Source: Streptomyces albireticuli
Lineage (GTDB): Bacteria; Actinomycetota; Actinomycetes; Streptomycetales; Streptomycetaceae
DNA length: 64,000 nucleotides
Direction of reading: 5' to 3'
Assembly: GCF_002192455.1 (NCBI RefSeq)
Contig: NZ_CP021744.1
Location: 1,488,001-1,552,000 of the forward strand
Part shown: positions 1-8,548 of the stretch, in pieces
Numbering within the stretch: position 1 is the first letter of the stretch
Layout of the letters: each line of letters starts with the position of its first letter
Position numbers and translations under genes: made by a program
The notes under the pieces: model-generated
The model's database searches: none
The model's input: only the letters and a program-made list of their open reading frames with translations
What the model was told of the DNA's origin: nothing

Positions 1-1
1 T

Positions 2-517
2 GGGCTGCGGGTGCCGGCGGACCGGGTGCTCGGCGGCGCCACCGGCCGGGGCTTTTACCAGATGATGGACGGCGTCGAGGTCGGCCGCGTCAATGTCGCC
101 GCACGTGGTTGCGGTGTCGCACAGCGTGCGTTCGAACTCGGTGTTTCCTACGCGCAGCAGCGGCAGACCTTCGGAAAACCCATCGCTCAACATCAGGCCA
201 TTCAATTCAAACTGGCCGAAATGGGGACAAAGGTCGAAGCGGCGCATGCGATGATGGTGAACGCAGCACGCAAGAAGGACTCGGGGCAGCGCAACGACCT
301 CGAGGCCGGAATGGCCAAGTACCTGGCGTCCGAGTACTGCAAGGAAGTGGTGGAGGACGCCTTCCGTATCCATGGTGGCTACGGCTTCTCCAAGGAGTAC
401 GAGATCGAGCGCCTCTACCGGGAGGCGCCGATGCTGCTCATCGGGGAGGGTACGGCCGAGATCCAGAAAATGATCATCGGGCGTCGGCTACTCGAGGAGT
501 ACCGACTCCCGGGTTAA
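2..517 (+). CDS. Acyl-CoA dehydrogenase, C-terminal part (5' end outside window)
   Basis: The reading frame is open from the window edge, so the N-terminal half is missing. What remains is the C-terminal helical domain of a flavin-dependent acyl-CoA dehydrogenase, which desaturates acyl-CoA at the alpha-beta bond. It includes the segment YAQQRQTFGKPIAQHQAIQF, the RIHGGYGFSKEYEIERLYREA helix region (shown here only as the G-G-x-G-F core) and the terminal GEGTAEIQ motif, whose first Glu is the usual catalytic-base position. It ends 170 bp before the phosphatidylserine genes and is probably not part of that unit. Substrate range cannot be told. Confidence 0.9.
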   Translation, partial: GLRVPADRVLGGATGRGFYQMMDGVEVGRVNVAARGCGVAQRAFELGVSYAQQRQTFGKPIAQHQAIQFKLAEMGTKVEAAHAMMVNAARKKDSGQRNDLEAGMAKYLASEYCKEVVEDAFRIHGGYGFSKEYEIERLYREAPMLLIGEGTAEIQKMIIGRRLLEEYRLPG

Positions 518-687
518 TTGATCGGATTAGGGGTGATTTGACCGAGAAGAAGATCACACCCAGTCATCGGACTTCGGCCATCTACTGGCCCTGGCGCTTG
601 GCCAGTTGCCGCCCGCAACCGATACCATCCCCGGAAAGCCGCCGTCCCCCAATCGTTACGCGGCACCCTCCGCTACGAAGGTCACCC

Positions 688-1335
688 ATGCCCCACAGCT
701 CTTCCTCTGCACCTCGCGGCCGCGTCCGCCTCGCGCGCGGAGCATCGCCGTGGCTCCTGCCGACCGTCGCCACGGCGGCGGTCAGCCTCACCCGCGCCCG
801 GCGCTCCGGTCGCTGGGCGGCGCTGGCCGTGCCCACCACCGCGCTCGCGGCGGGCATGCTGTGGTTTTTCCGCGACCCCGATCGTGAGATCACCCAGGGC
901 CGGGTCATCTCCCCCGCCGACGGTGTGGTGCAGAGCATCATGCCGTGGAAGGACGGGCGCACCCGCGTCGCGATCTTCATGAGCCCGCTGAACGTCCACG
1001 TCAACCGCGCGCCCCTGGCCGGCACGGTGACCTCGGTCGAGCACATCCCCGGTGGGTTCGTCCCGGCGTTCAACAAGGAGAGCGAGAACAACGAGCGCGT
1101 CGTCTGGCACTTCGACACCGAGCTCGGTGACATCGAGATGGTGCAGATCGCCGGCGCCGTCGCCCGCCGCATCGTTCCTTACGTGCCGCAGGGCACGAAG
1201 GTGGAGCAGGGCGAGCGGATCGGTCTGATCCGCTTCGGTTCGCGCGTCGACGTCTACCTCCCGGCCGGGGTCGAGGTCGCCGTCGAGGTCGGCCAGCCCA
1301 CCATGGCAGGGGTGACACGCCTTGACCGTGATTGA
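688..1335 (+). CDS. psd: Phosphatidylserine decarboxylase proenzyme
   Basis: Converts phosphatidylserine to phosphatidylethanolamine at the membrane. The 215-residue form with an N-terminal hydrophobic stretch (about 40-60, ending AAGMLWFFRDPDR) is the short archaeal/actinobacterial type. The sequence contains SPADGVVQ, FMSPLNVHVNRAP and a C-terminal RFGSRVDVYLP. The Gly-Ser there is the self-cleavage site that yields the pyruvoyl group. I chose ATG 688 because a GAAGG sits 8 bases upstream; the open frame runs further 5' but overlaps the upstream gene. The stop overlaps the pssA start by 14 bases, so the two are translationally coupled and act in consecutive steps. Confidence 0.93.
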   Translation: MPHSSSSAPRGRVRLARGASPWLLPTVATAAVSLTRARRSGRWAALAVPTTALAAGMLWFFRDPDREITQGRVISPADGVVQSIMPWKDGRTRVAIFMSPLNVHVNRAPLAGTVTSVEHIPGGFVPAFNKESENNERVVWHFDTELGDIEMVQIAGAVARRIVPYVPQGTKVEQGERIGLIRFGSRVDVYLPAGVEVAVEVGQPTMAGVTRLDRD

Positions 1336-2167
1336 TCAGGACACACAGGCCTCCTGGGTGCCCGAGGCCGAGGACGGGGAGGACATTCCGCTGTCCACCC
1401 GGCTGTCGATAGCGGACACCCTCACCCTGGGCAACGCGATCTGCGGCTTCATGGCGGTGTACTTCACCACCACCGGCGTCCTCATCCCGCACCTGACGGG
1501 CAACGAGGACGGCGGCATGGCCCGCCACAGCGCGGCCACCGCCGTGATACTGATGCTGCTCGCGTCGATCTTCGACCTCTTCGACGGGCTCGTGGCGCGC
1601 AAGCTGCGCAGCTCGGCGATGGGCGCGGAGCTCGACAACCTCTCGGACCTCATCAGCTTCGGTCTGGCGCCGGCGTACTTCGTGGTCGTCTGGGGCATGG
1701 TGGCCGACGACGCGCACCAGCGGGTCTCGGCCGTGGCCGCGGTCGTGGTGCTGCTGGCGGTGGTGCTGCGGCTGGCGCGCTTCTCGTGCGTCCAGCTGCG
1801 CGACGGCATCTTCCAGGGGATGCCGAGCCCCTTCGGCGCGCTGACGGTCGTCTCGATCGTGCTGCTGGAGCTGCCGTTCATCCCGACGCTGCTGGCGATC
1901 GTGGGTGTGGCGTGGCTGATGGTCAGCCGGGTCGAGTACCCGAAGCCGCGGGGTCGCCTCGCGGTGGCGATGCTGAGCTGGATCGTGCTGAGCATGGGCC
2001 TGCTGGCGGCCTGGGCCTTCGACGCCCCCGGCGGCGAGCTCCTGCTCCAGACGGGCTGCGCGCTCCAGGTCGTCCTGGGGGCGGTGATCCCGCTGTTCGC
2101 GACGGCGCGCCGGGTGAACACGTTCCGTGACAACCGGCGGGAGGCGCGGGCGGCGCAGCTGCCGTAG
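1322..2167 (+). CDS. pssA: CDP-diacylglycerol--serine O-phosphatidyltransferase
   Basis: Makes phosphatidylserine from CDP-diacylglycerol and serine, the substrate of the decarboxylase encoded just upstream. The CDP-alcohol phosphatidyltransferase signature is complete around residues 83-110: D-L-F-D-G-L-V-A-R, then eight residues, G, then D-N-L-S-D. Six or so hydrophobic segments mark it as an integral membrane protein. The TTG at 1322 overlaps the end of psd; a GTG at 1328 is the alternative start. A strong hairpin follows 16 bases after the stop and closes the two-gene unit. Confidence 0.92.
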   Translation: MTVIDQDTQASWVPEAEDGEDIPLSTRLSIADTLTLGNAICGFMAVYFTTTGVLIPHLTGNEDGGMARHSAATAVILMLLASIFDLFDGLVARKLRSSAMGAELDNLSDLISFGLAPAYFVVVWGMVADDAHQRVSAVAAVVVLLAVVLRLARFSCVQLRDGIFQGMPSPFGALTVVSIVLLELPFIPTLLAIVGVAWLMVSRVEYPKPRGRLAVAMLSWIVLSMGLLAAWAFDAPGGELLLQTGCALQVVLGAVIPLFATARRVNTFRDNRREARAAQLP

Positions 2168-2182
2168 CGGTTTCCTGTACGA

Positions 2183-2223
2183 CCCTGAGGGCCCCCGAAC
2201 GTTTCGTTCGGGGGCCCTCAGGG
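2183..2223 (+). terminator. Strong intrinsic terminator after psd-pssA
   Basis: Perfect 18-bp inverted repeat (arms 2183-2200 and 2206-2223, starting CCCTGAGGGC) with a 5-base loop, GTTTC. It begins 16 bases after the pssA stop. Confidence 0.9.
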
Positions 2224-2326
2224 TTTCGGGGGGTTTGTGGGTGGGGGCGTGGTGGGGCGGTTTTCCTCCCCGCCCCGCCCCTTCCCGTTTTTGTCCTCAG
2301 GCGCCGGACGGGCTGGGTGTACGCCT

Positions 2327-2406
2327 GGCCGGGAGGCCGGGAGGCCGGGAGGCCGGGAGGCCGGGAGGCCGGGAGGCCGGGAGGCCGGGAGGCCGGGAGG
2401 CCGGGA
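2327..2406. repeat. Ten perfect tandem copies of an 8-bp unit
   Basis: GGCCGGGA is repeated exactly ten times with no interruption. It lies in the 449-bp gap between the convergent pssA and glycerate kinase genes. Just before it (about 2291-2313) is a degenerate version of the dispersed Streptomyces element (TCAGGCGCCGGACGGGCTG). The rest of the gap up to 2616 is GC-rich with no gene I can support. An 8-bp unit shifts any reading frame, so the tract is noncoding and prone to copy-number change. Confidence 0.95.
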
Positions 2407-2616
2407 TTTCCGGCAGAGGCCACGGGGCGCGCGGGAGCCGAGGGGCCGGGCGGTGGCTCCGCCACGGGGACGCGTCCAGGCCACCCGCCGCGCGCCCCGG
2501 CAGAACCACGAGACCCACCGGACCTCAGGACCCGGACAACGGCTCCGCTAGCCCATCGCGCGCAGCCCGGCGGAGACCGAGGGGCCGCGGGAGCCGCGGG
2601 GCCGCGCGGACAGCGG

Positions 2617-3756
2617 CTACGCCGACACGTCCAGGCCGTCCGTCGCGATCCGTCCGGCCAGGCGTTCCAGCAGGGGGCCGGCGAGGGTCATGCAGCGGGA
2701 CGGGTCCGGTTCCAGGTCCGTCAGGGCGTAGACGCGGCGGAAGCCCGCCGACCGGAGGGTCTCCTCCGGCAGGGAGACCCGGCCGCAGACCGCGACCACC
2801 GGGACGCCCCGCGCGCGGGCCGCGGCGGCCACCCCGGCGGGGGCCTTGCCGTGGAGGGTCTGGGCGTCCAGGGAGCCCTCCCCCGTGATCACGAGGTCGG
2901 CCGACTCCAGGGCGGCCGGGAAGCCCAGGACGTCGAGCATCACCTCGATGCCGGGGCGGAAGGCCGCGCCGAGCCCCGCCAGGGCGCCGTAGCCGAGCCC
3001 GCCGGCGGCTCCCGCGCCCGGGGCGCCCGCGAGCGCCCCACCGTCCAGGACGGCCGCGTAGCGGCCCAGGGCGGCGTCCAGGACGGCCACGTCGTCCGCG
3101 CTCGCGCCCTTCTGGGGCCCGTAGACGGCCGCGGCGCCGTGCGGGCCCGTGAGCGGGTTGTCGACGTCGGAGGCGAGCACGAGGCGGGTGGACCGGAGCC
3201 GGGGGTCGAGGCCGGTGAGATCGGCCGTGACGAGGCCGGCCAGCGCCGCGCCGCCCGGACCGACGGGATCCCCGGCCGCGTCGAGGAGCCGCGCGCCCAG
3301 CGCGCTCAGCGCCCCCGCGCCGCCGTCCGTGGTGGCGCTGCCGCCGACGCCGAGCACCACCGTGCGGGCGCCCGCGTCGAGCGCGGCCCGCAGCAGCTCC
3401 CCGGTGCCGTACGTCGTCGCGGTCAGCGGCGCGAGGGCGCCCCGCGTGTGGCGCAGGCCCGAGGCCTCGGCCATCTCCACGACCGCGGTACCCGCGCGGA
3501 GCGCGTACGCGGCGGTGACCGGCTCGCCCAGCGGCCCCGTCACCCGTGCCTCGCGGCGCTCGAAGCCGGCGGCCAGCGCCGCGTCCACCGTGCCGTCGCC
3601 GCCGTCGGCGACCGGCAGGGCCGTGACGTGGAGCCCGGGTCCGGCGGCCGCCCGCAGGCCCGCCGTGAGGTGCTCGGCGACCTGCGCGGCCGTCAGCGAG
3701 CCCTTGAACTTGTCCGCGGCGATCAGGACCCGCCTCGCCCGCGCTGCGTCCGACAA
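2617..3756 (-). CDS. Glycerate kinase (type I)
   Basis: Phosphorylates glycerate with ATP, feeding it into glycolysis. The 379-residue protein matches the family from end to end: ADKFKGSLTAAQVAEHL at the N-terminus, PVADGGDGTVDA, the glycine-rich GVGGSATTDGGAG near residue 135, and ITGEGSLDAQTLHGKAP near 285. The start is a TTG at 3756 with AGGGG about 9 bases upstream. The 147-bp gap to the divergent BCCT transporter at 3904 must hold both promoters, but I see no clear operator in it. Confidence 0.93.
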   Translation of the reverse strand: MSDAARARRVLIAADKFKGSLTAAQVAEHLTAGLRAAAGPGLHVTALPVADGGDGTVDAALAAGFERREARVTGPLGEPVTAAYALRAGTAVVEMAEASGLRHTRGALAPLTATTYGTGELLRAALDAGARTVVLGVGGSATTDGGAGALSALGARLLDAAGDPVGPGGAALAGLVTADLTGLDPRLRSTRLVLASDVDNPLTGPHGAAAVYGPQKGASADDVAVLDAALGRYAAVLDGGALAGAPGAGAAGGLGYGALAGLGAAFRPGIEVMLDVLGFPAALESADLVITGEGSLDAQTLHGKAPAGVAAAARARGVPVVAVCGRVSLPEETLRSAGFRRVYALTDLEPDPSRCMTLAGPLLERLAGRIATDGLDVSA

Positions 3757-3903
3757 CTCGTCATCCCCTCGCTTCCGGGCCGTGCGGCTCGCACCGGCGG
3801 TCGCGCCGCAGCGACCCTACCCGGACGTATGCGCGGTTGCCCATGCCCGTGCGCGGCGTGCCAGGCCACCCATTCCGGTACTTCCCGGCCATAGTGGGGT
3901 GAC

Positions 3904-5601
3904 ATGAGCACCGACGCATCCGAGTCGCCCGACCCCGCCGTCCCGGCCGGCCCGCCGCCGGACGAGCCGCCGGACATGACCCTCGTCGCGATCGGCGCCG
4001 CCGCGGTGCTGGCGGTGGTCGCCTGGGCCGCGCTGGGCAAGCACTCCTTCGACCGCGTGTCGTCGGCCGCCCTGAACTGGGTGCTGTCCAACTTCGCCTG
4101 GCTGTTCGTCATCGCGGCCGACGTCTTCCTCGCCCTGTGCGTCGTCATCGCCTTCAGCCGCTTCGGCCGGATCCGGCTCGGCCGGGACGACGACCAGCCG
4201 GAGTTCAGCAACCTCGTCTGGATCGCGATGATGTTCAGCGCGGGCATGGGCATCGGCCTGATGTTCTACGGGGTGGGCGAGCCGCTCCAGCACTTCGTCG
4301 CGCCGCCCCCGGGCAGCGGCATCAGCGCGGAGACGCCGGCCGCGGCCCGTACCGCGCTGGAGTACTCGTTCTTCCACTGGACGCTGCACCCCTGGGCGAT
4401 CTACGGGATGTCGGGGCTCGCGCTCGCCTACGCCGGTTTCCGCAAGGGCCGCGGCAACCGGCTCAGCTCGGCGTTCGTCCCGCTGCTCGGAGAGGAGCGG
4501 GCGGCCGGCTGGCCGGGCCGGGTCATCGACCTGCTCGCGGTCTTCGCGACGGTCTTCGGCACGGCCACCAGCCTGGGCCTGGGCGCGCTCCAGGTGTCGA
4601 AGGGGCTCAACATCACGACCGGCGCCGAGGACTCCACCTCCCTGGAGCTGATCATCATCGCCTCGCTGTCGGCGGCGTTCGTCCTGTCGGCCTTCTCCGG
4701 CCTGCACAAGGGCGTCAAGTGGCTCAGCACGCTCAACATCGCGCTCGCCGCCTGCCTGATGCTCTTCGTCTTCGTGCTCGGCCCCACGGTGTTCGTCCTC
4801 AACACCATCCCGGCCGCCGCCGGCGGCTATCTGCACGACCTGCTGACCCTGGCGACCCGCACGGGGGCCTTCACGGACTCCAAGTGGCTCGGCGCGTGGA
4901 CCATCTTCTACTGGGCGTGGTGGCTGTCCTGGGCCCCCTTCGTGGGAACGTTCATCGCCCGCATCTCGCACGGCCGGACGATCCGGGAGTTCCTGATCGG
5001 GGTGCTGCTGGTGCCCAGCGGGGCGACGGTGGTGTGGTTCTGCGTGATGGGCGGCAGCGCGCTGCGCCTCGACATGTCGGGCGAGGCGGACATGGCGGGC
5101 ACGGTGCAGGACGGCGCGGAGGCCTCGCTGTTCGCGCTGCTGGAGACGCTGCCCCTGGAGACGCTGACCTCCTGGATCGCGATGGCGCTGGTCATGACGT
5201 ACTTCATCACCAGCGCCGACTCCGCGTCCCTGGTGATGGGCTCGCTGTCCAGCCGGGGCGCGCTGCACCCGCGCACCTGGCTGGTCGTCACCTGGGGCGT
5301 GCTGATGGCGGCGGTCGCGGCGGTGCTGCTGGTGGCGGGCGGCCTGAAGTCGCTCCAGTCCGCGACGATCCTGGTGGCCCTGCCGTTCGTCCTGGTGATG
5401 CTGGCCCTGTGCTGGTCCCTGATGAAGGAGCTCCGCGAGGACCCGGGGGCGGGGCCGGCCCGCCACCACGCGCTGCACGGGCTGCGGAGCGCGATGCGGA
5501 CGATGATCGGCGAGGCGATCACGGAGCAGGGGCCGGTGCGGCATCCGAGGCTGCGGCGGGTGGCGGAGAGCGCGCGGGACCGGGACGACGACGGCAAGTA
5601 G
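3904..5601 (+). CDS. BCCT-family betaine/choline/carnitine transporter
   Basis: A 565-residue protein with about twelve membrane segments. The BCCT signature is present near residues 335-360 (WAWWLSWAPFVGTFIARISH), followed by GRTIREF. MFYGVGEP in the third helix region is also typical. Members take up quaternary-ammonium osmolytes by Na+ or H+ symport. The C-terminus is a short charged tail of about 60 residues, shorter than that of osmosensing BetP. The solute cannot be told from sequence. It is a single gene closed by a cruciform repeat. Confidence 0.92.
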   Translation: MSTDASESPDPAVPAGPPPDEPPDMTLVAIGAAAVLAVVAWAALGKHSFDRVSSAALNWVLSNFAWLFVIAADVFLALCVVIAFSRFGRIRLGRDDDQPEFSNLVWIAMMFSAGMGIGLMFYGVGEPLQHFVAPPPGSGISAETPAAARTALEYSFFHWTLHPWAIYGMSGLALAYAGFRKGRGNRLSSAFVPLLGEERAAGWPGRVIDLLAVFATVFGTATSLGLGALQVSKGLNITTGAEDSTSLELIIIASLSAAFVLSAFSGLHKGVKWLSTLNIALAACLMLFVFVLGPTVFVLNTIPAAAGGYLHDLLTLATRTGAFTDSKWLGAWTIFYWAWWLSWAPFVGTFIARISHGRTIREFLIGVLLVPSGATVVWFCVMGGSALRLDMSGEADMAGTVQDGAEASLFALLETLPLETLTSWIAMALVMTYFITSADSASLVMGSLSSRGALHPRTWLVVTWGVLMAAVAAVLLVAGGLKSLQSATILVALPFVLVMLALCWSLMKELREDPGAGPARHHALHGLRSAMRTMIGEAITEQGPVRHPRLRRVAESARDRDDDGK

Positions 5602-5640
5602 GGCGCCGCGCGGGGGTTGTTCCCCGCTCCGGGCCCCGGT

Positions 5641-5686
5641 CCTCAAGGGCCGGACGGGCTGATGTCAGCCCGTCCGGCGTTTGAGG
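5641..5686. terminator. Cruciform-type dispersed element, likely terminator of the BCCT gene
   Basis: Arms 5649-5662 (GCCGGACGGGCTGA) and 5665-5678 pair perfectly over 14 bp with a 2-base loop. An outer CCTCAA/TTGAGG pair (5641-5646, 5681-5686) extends it. This is the common Streptomyces intergenic palindrome. It lies 40 bases after the BCCT stop. Confidence 0.8.
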
Positions 5687-5714
5687 ACACCGCGCGTCAG
5701 CGCGGAAAAGGGGG
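5665..5714. repeat. 50-bp dispersed repeat, copy 1
   Basis: Positions 5665-5714 are identical base for base to 13343-13392. The unit begins TCAGCCCGTCCGGCG, contains TTTGAGGACACCGCG and ends in GGAAAAGGGGG. It is intergenic in both places. Confidence 0.93.
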
Positions 5715-5767
5715 TCCCGGTCACGGGAACGGGCAGCGAGGAAAGCCGGCCCGCCGCAGGCGCCCGC

Positions 5768-6550
5768 TCAGACCGTCTTCACCGTGCCGCCGTCGATCAC
5801 GTAGTCCGCCCCCGTGATGTTCCCCGCCACCTCCGACAGCAGGAACACGATCAGCGCCGCCACCTCGTCCGCCTCCGTGATCCGCCCGCTCGCCATCCCG
5901 AAGAGCTCCGGCACCTGCCCGAGGAACTCCTCGTGGCCGACGCCCGCGGCCGCCGCCACCTTGCTGCCGAAGCCGTCCGGGGCCTCCCAGATCGCGGTGC
6001 GGACCACGCCCGGCGAGACCGTGTTGACGCGGACGCCCCGGGGTCCGAACTCCTCGGCGAGGGACTTGCCGAGCGCGGTGAGCGCGGCCTTCGCGACGCT
6101 GTAGGCGACCGGTCCGGCCGCGGGCAGCCGGGAGTTGATCGAGGAGACGTTCACGATCGACCCGCGCCGCTCCAGCAGGCCGGGCAGCGCGGCCCGGCTG
6201 GTCCGGGCGGCGCTGAGGAAGTTGAGGTCGAAGTTGGCCCGCCACTGGTCGTCGTCGGTGGCGAGGAACCCGCCGAGCTCCACGACGTCGCCGCCGCCGA
6301 CGTTGTTGACCAGCAGGTCCAGTCCGCCCAGCTCGGCCGTGGCGCGCTCGACGAGCGTGGCGGCTCCCTCCGGGGTGCTGAGGTCCACGGCGACGGTGGC
6401 GGCGCCGGTGTCCGTCAGCTCCGGCGTGATCGTACGGGCGGCGCCGACGACCCGGACGCCTTCCGCGACGAGGCGGCGGACGGTGGCGAGGCCGATGCCC
6501 CGGCTGGCGCCGGTGACGAGGGCGGTCTTGCCGGTGAGGTGGAGGTCCAT
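5768..6550 (-). CDS. SDR-family NAD(P)-dependent oxidoreductase
   Basis: A classical 260-residue short-chain dehydrogenase. The nucleotide-binding GASRGIG is at residues 15-21, NNVGGG near 85, the catalytic Ser in the NVSS segment, and Tyr/Lys in YSVAK. It ends in DGGTVKTV. The substrate is unknown. It lies 105 bp downstream of a TetR regulator on the same strand. A site resembling the regulator's own operator sits directly in front of this gene, so it is probably the regulator's main target. Confidence 0.9.
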   Translation of the reverse strand: MDLHLTGKTALVTGASRGIGLATVRRLVAEGVRVVGAARTITPELTDTGAATVAVDLSTPEGAATLVERATAELGGLDLLVNNVGGGDVVELGGFLATDDDQWRANFDLNFLSAARTSRAALPGLLERRGSIVNVSSINSRLPAAGPVAYSVAKAALTALGKSLAEEFGPRGVRVNTVSPGVVRTAIWEAPDGFGSKVAAAAGVGHEEFLGQVPELFGMASGRITEADEVAALIVFLLSEVAGNITGADYVIDGGTVKTV

Positions 6551-6567
6551 GGCACGTCCTTTTTCTT

Positions 6568-6579
6568 TACCTGTAGGTA
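6568..6579. promoter_or_regulatory. Putative TetR operator in front of the SDR gene
   Basis: TACCT-GT-AGGTA, 18 bases upstream of the SDR start. It shares the ACCT-N2-AGGT core of the palindrome in front of the tetR gene (7257-7272). The A/T-rich stretch TTTTTCTTT next to it is unusual for this DNA. Confidence 0.6.
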
Positions 6580-6655
6580 CAAAAACTGGGTACGGGCGGG
6601 CATGCCCGGGCCGTTCAGGGCCCCGCGACCCCGGGAACGGGCGACTGCCGACCGG

Positions 6656-7234
6656 TCAGACGAGGGTCAGCGCCGCCTCGGCGACGCGCCGCAGCCGCTC
6701 CGGCCCCTCGGCCGTCTTCGCGATGACCCGCATGCCGATCACGGTCGCGAGCAGCAGACTCGCGACCGCCTGGGCGTCCCGCCCCGGATCGATCTCCCCC
6801 GCACGCTGCCCGCGCTCGACGGTCGCCCGGAGTGCGGACTCGGTACGGGCGAACATGCGGCGTACGAGCTCGGTGGACCCGGCGTCCACGCCCGCCAGTT
6901 CGGTGGCCGTGTTCACCGCGAAGCAGCCGCGCCGGTCGGGGTCGGCCAGGTCCATCTCGATGAGCAGCTCCAGCGCTTCCCGCAGCAACGGGCGCACCGG
7001 CCCCGGCCGGTCGAGCAGTTCGACCAGCGCGGCGGCCTGGGTGTCCCGGTAGCGGGTCAGCGCCCGCTCGAAGAGCGCGTGCTTGCTGCCGAAGGCGTGG
7101 TAAAGGCTGCCCTTGCCGATGCCGAGCTCGTCGACGAGGTCCTGCGGGGTGGTCGCGGCGTAGCCCTTGCGCCAGAAGACGCCCATGGCCTTGTCGATCG
7201 CCACGTCCGGGTCGAACTGCTTGGGTCTGCCCAT
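6656..7234 (-). CDS. TetR/AcrR-family transcriptional regulator
   Basis: A 192-residue repressor. The N-terminal helix-turn-helix spans about residues 10-50 (AMGVFWRKGYAATTPQDLVDELGIGKGSLYHAFGSK is the region; its core is GIGKGSLYHAFG). An all-helical ligand-binding C-terminal half follows. I use ATG 7234 (MGRPKQFD) rather than the GTG nine bases upstream, because MGRPK is the usual family start. A perfect 16-bp palindrome lies 23 bases upstream and a related one precedes the SDR gene, which suggests autoregulation and control of that oxidoreductase. Confidence 0.9.
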   Translation of the reverse strand: MGRPKQFDPDVAIDKAMGVFWRKGYAATTPQDLVDELGIGKGSLYHAFGSKHALFERALTRYRDTQAAALVELLDRPGPVRPLLREALELLIEMDLADPDRRGCFAVNTATELAGVDAGSTELVRRMFARTESALRATVERGQRAGEIDPGRDAQAVASLLLATVIGMRVIAKTAEGPERLRRVAEAALTLV

Positions 7235-7256
7235 GAACAGCACCCTAGCAGGGTTC

Positions 7257-7272
7257 TTGACCTATAGGTCAA
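7257..7272. promoter_or_regulatory. Perfect 16-bp TetR operator palindrome
   Basis: TTGACCTATAGGTCAA reads the same on both strands. It is in the promoter region of the tetR gene and shares the ACCT/AGGT half-sites with 6568-6579. Confidence 0.75.
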
Positions 7273-7377
7273 TTACTTCTGGAGCGCGCCCGGGGAGCCG
7301 GCCGGCGGGCCCGGCGCGACGCGCATGCCCGCAAATCCCCTCGCCCGCCCCGGCCCCGCCCGCCTACCCTCGCCGCC

Positions 7378-8148
7378 ATGAGCAGCAGCGAGACGACCGG
7401 GACGGCACGGCAGGACGCGGCGCGCCCGCTGGTGGCGATCCTCAGCGGCGCCGGGATCTCCACGGACTCCGGCATCCCCGACTACCGCGGGCCGAACGGC
7501 CTGTGGCGGCGCGACCCGGAGGCCGAGAAGCTCGTCACCTACGCGTACTACATGGCCGATCCGGAGATCCGGCGGCGGGCCTGGCGGATGCGGCGCGACG
7601 GGCCCGCGCTGCGCGCGCGGCCGAACGCCGCGCACGAGGCCGTGGTGCGGCTGGAGCGGTCCGGCACGCCCGTACGCGTGATCACGCAGAACGTCGACGG
7701 GCTGCACCAGCTCGCGGGCATGCCCGGGCGGAAGGTCCTCGAACTGCACGGGTCGGCGCGGTCCGTGCAGTGCACCCGCTGCAAGGCGCGGTCCGGGATG
7801 GCGGAGGCCCTGGAGCGGGTCGCCGCCGGCGATCCGGACCCGGCGTGCGAGGCGTGCGGCGGGATCCTGAAGTCCGCGACGGTGATGTTCGGCGAGGGCC
7901 TGGACCCGAGGGTGCTGGGCGAGGCCGTGGCCGTGACGAAGGCGTGCGACGTCTTCATCGCGGTCGGTACGAGCCTCCAGGTGCACCCCGCCGCGTCGCT
8001 CGCGGGGCTGGCCGCCGATCACGGCGCCCGGCTGGTCATCGTGAACGCCGAGCCGACCCCGTACGACGACCGGGCGGACGAGCTGATGCGCGAGCCGATC
8101 GGCACGGCGCTCCCGGCGCTGCTGGAGCGGATCGCGGGCGGCGCGTAG
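7378..8148 (+). CDS. Sir2-family NAD-dependent protein deacylase
   Basis: Removes acyl groups from protein lysines using NAD+. Sirtuin motifs are present in order: GAGISTDSGIPDYRG (about 18-32), TQNVDGLHQ (about 102), catalytic His in ELHGS, a four-Cys zinc site (CTRC, then CEACG), SATVMFGE, VGTSLQVHPA and VNAEPT. At 256 residues it is a bare catalytic core. It stands alone, so its protein targets are not indicated. Confidence 0.93.
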   Translation: MSSSETTGTARQDAARPLVAILSGAGISTDSGIPDYRGPNGLWRRDPEAEKLVTYAYYMADPEIRRRAWRMRRDGPALRARPNAAHEAVVRLERSGTPVRVITQNVDGLHQLAGMPGRKVLELHGSARSVQCTRCKARSGMAEALERVAAGDPDPACEACGGILKSATVMFGEGLDPRVLGEAVAVTKACDVFIAVGTSLQVHPAASLAGLAADHGARLVIVNAEPTPYDDRADELMREPIGTALPALLERIAGGA

Positions 8149-8188
8149 GGGCGCCCGGACTCCCCGGCACCCGGACACGAGGACGCCC

Positions 8189-8233
8189 GTCAAGGGAAGG
8201 TTGACAAACGATCGCCGTCAAGGAAATCTTGAC
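8189..8233 (+). promoter_or_regulatory. Twin-operator leaderless promoter, copy A
   Basis: Two 17-bp inverted repeats, GTCAAGGGAAGGTTGAC (8189-8205) and GTCAAGGAAATCTTGAC (8217-8233), start 28 bp apart. TTGACA (8201-8206) serves as -35 and AATCTT (8225-8230) is 18 bp further on. The ATG at 8237 falls where transcription should start, so the mRNA is probably leaderless. The layout is identical to 11619-11662. Confidence 0.7.
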
Positions 8234-8236
8234 GTC

Positions 8237-8548
8237 ATGATCGCTTCGTCGCGGCCGGTGGCCGCCCGTAAGACCTCCCTCGTCACGTCCGTCATCGGCA
8301 TGCTGCCCCTGGCGGTCGTCCTGAACGCCCTGGCGATCTCGCGCGCCGACGGCGTCGACGACATGACCTTCTTCGTGCTGCTGGCCTCCGACCTCATCGT
8401 GGTCGCCGCCATCGGCCTCCTCGGCGCCGCGCTGAAGGTGGAGGCCGCCGGCGACGTGACGGAGGCCGAGCGCGCGGAGCGGGACCGGCGGACGCTGGAC
8501 GCGCTGGAGCCGCTGCGCGCCGAGGCCCCGGCCGGTGAGGGCCGATGA
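8237..8548 (+). CDS. Small two-helix membrane protein
   Basis: A 103-residue protein with two hydrophobic segments (about 14-33 and 39-61) and a charged cytoplasmic-looking tail (EAERAERDRRTLDALEPL). I do not recognise a named family. The ATG at 8237 lies 3 bases after the twin operator and has no Shine-Dalgarno, consistent with a leaderless message. Its stop overlaps the next start (ATGA), so it is co-translated with the helix-turn-helix protein at 8545. It may act as that protein's membrane partner, but this is inference only. Confidence 0.72.
   Translation: MIASSRPVAARKTSLVTSVIGMLPLAVVLNALAISRADGVDDMTFFVLLASDLIVVAAIGLLGAALKVEAAGDVTEAERAERDRRTLDALEPLRAEAPAGEGR

Noticed and set aside
2327..2406. 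Possible CRISPR array
   Set aside because: The 8-bp units are contiguous with no spacers.
3817..5646. Long minus-strand frame opposite the BCCT transporter
   Set aside because: Composition is almost entirely Arg, Glu, Asp, Gly and His, a typical antisense shadow in high-GC DNA; the plus strand has the BCCT signature.
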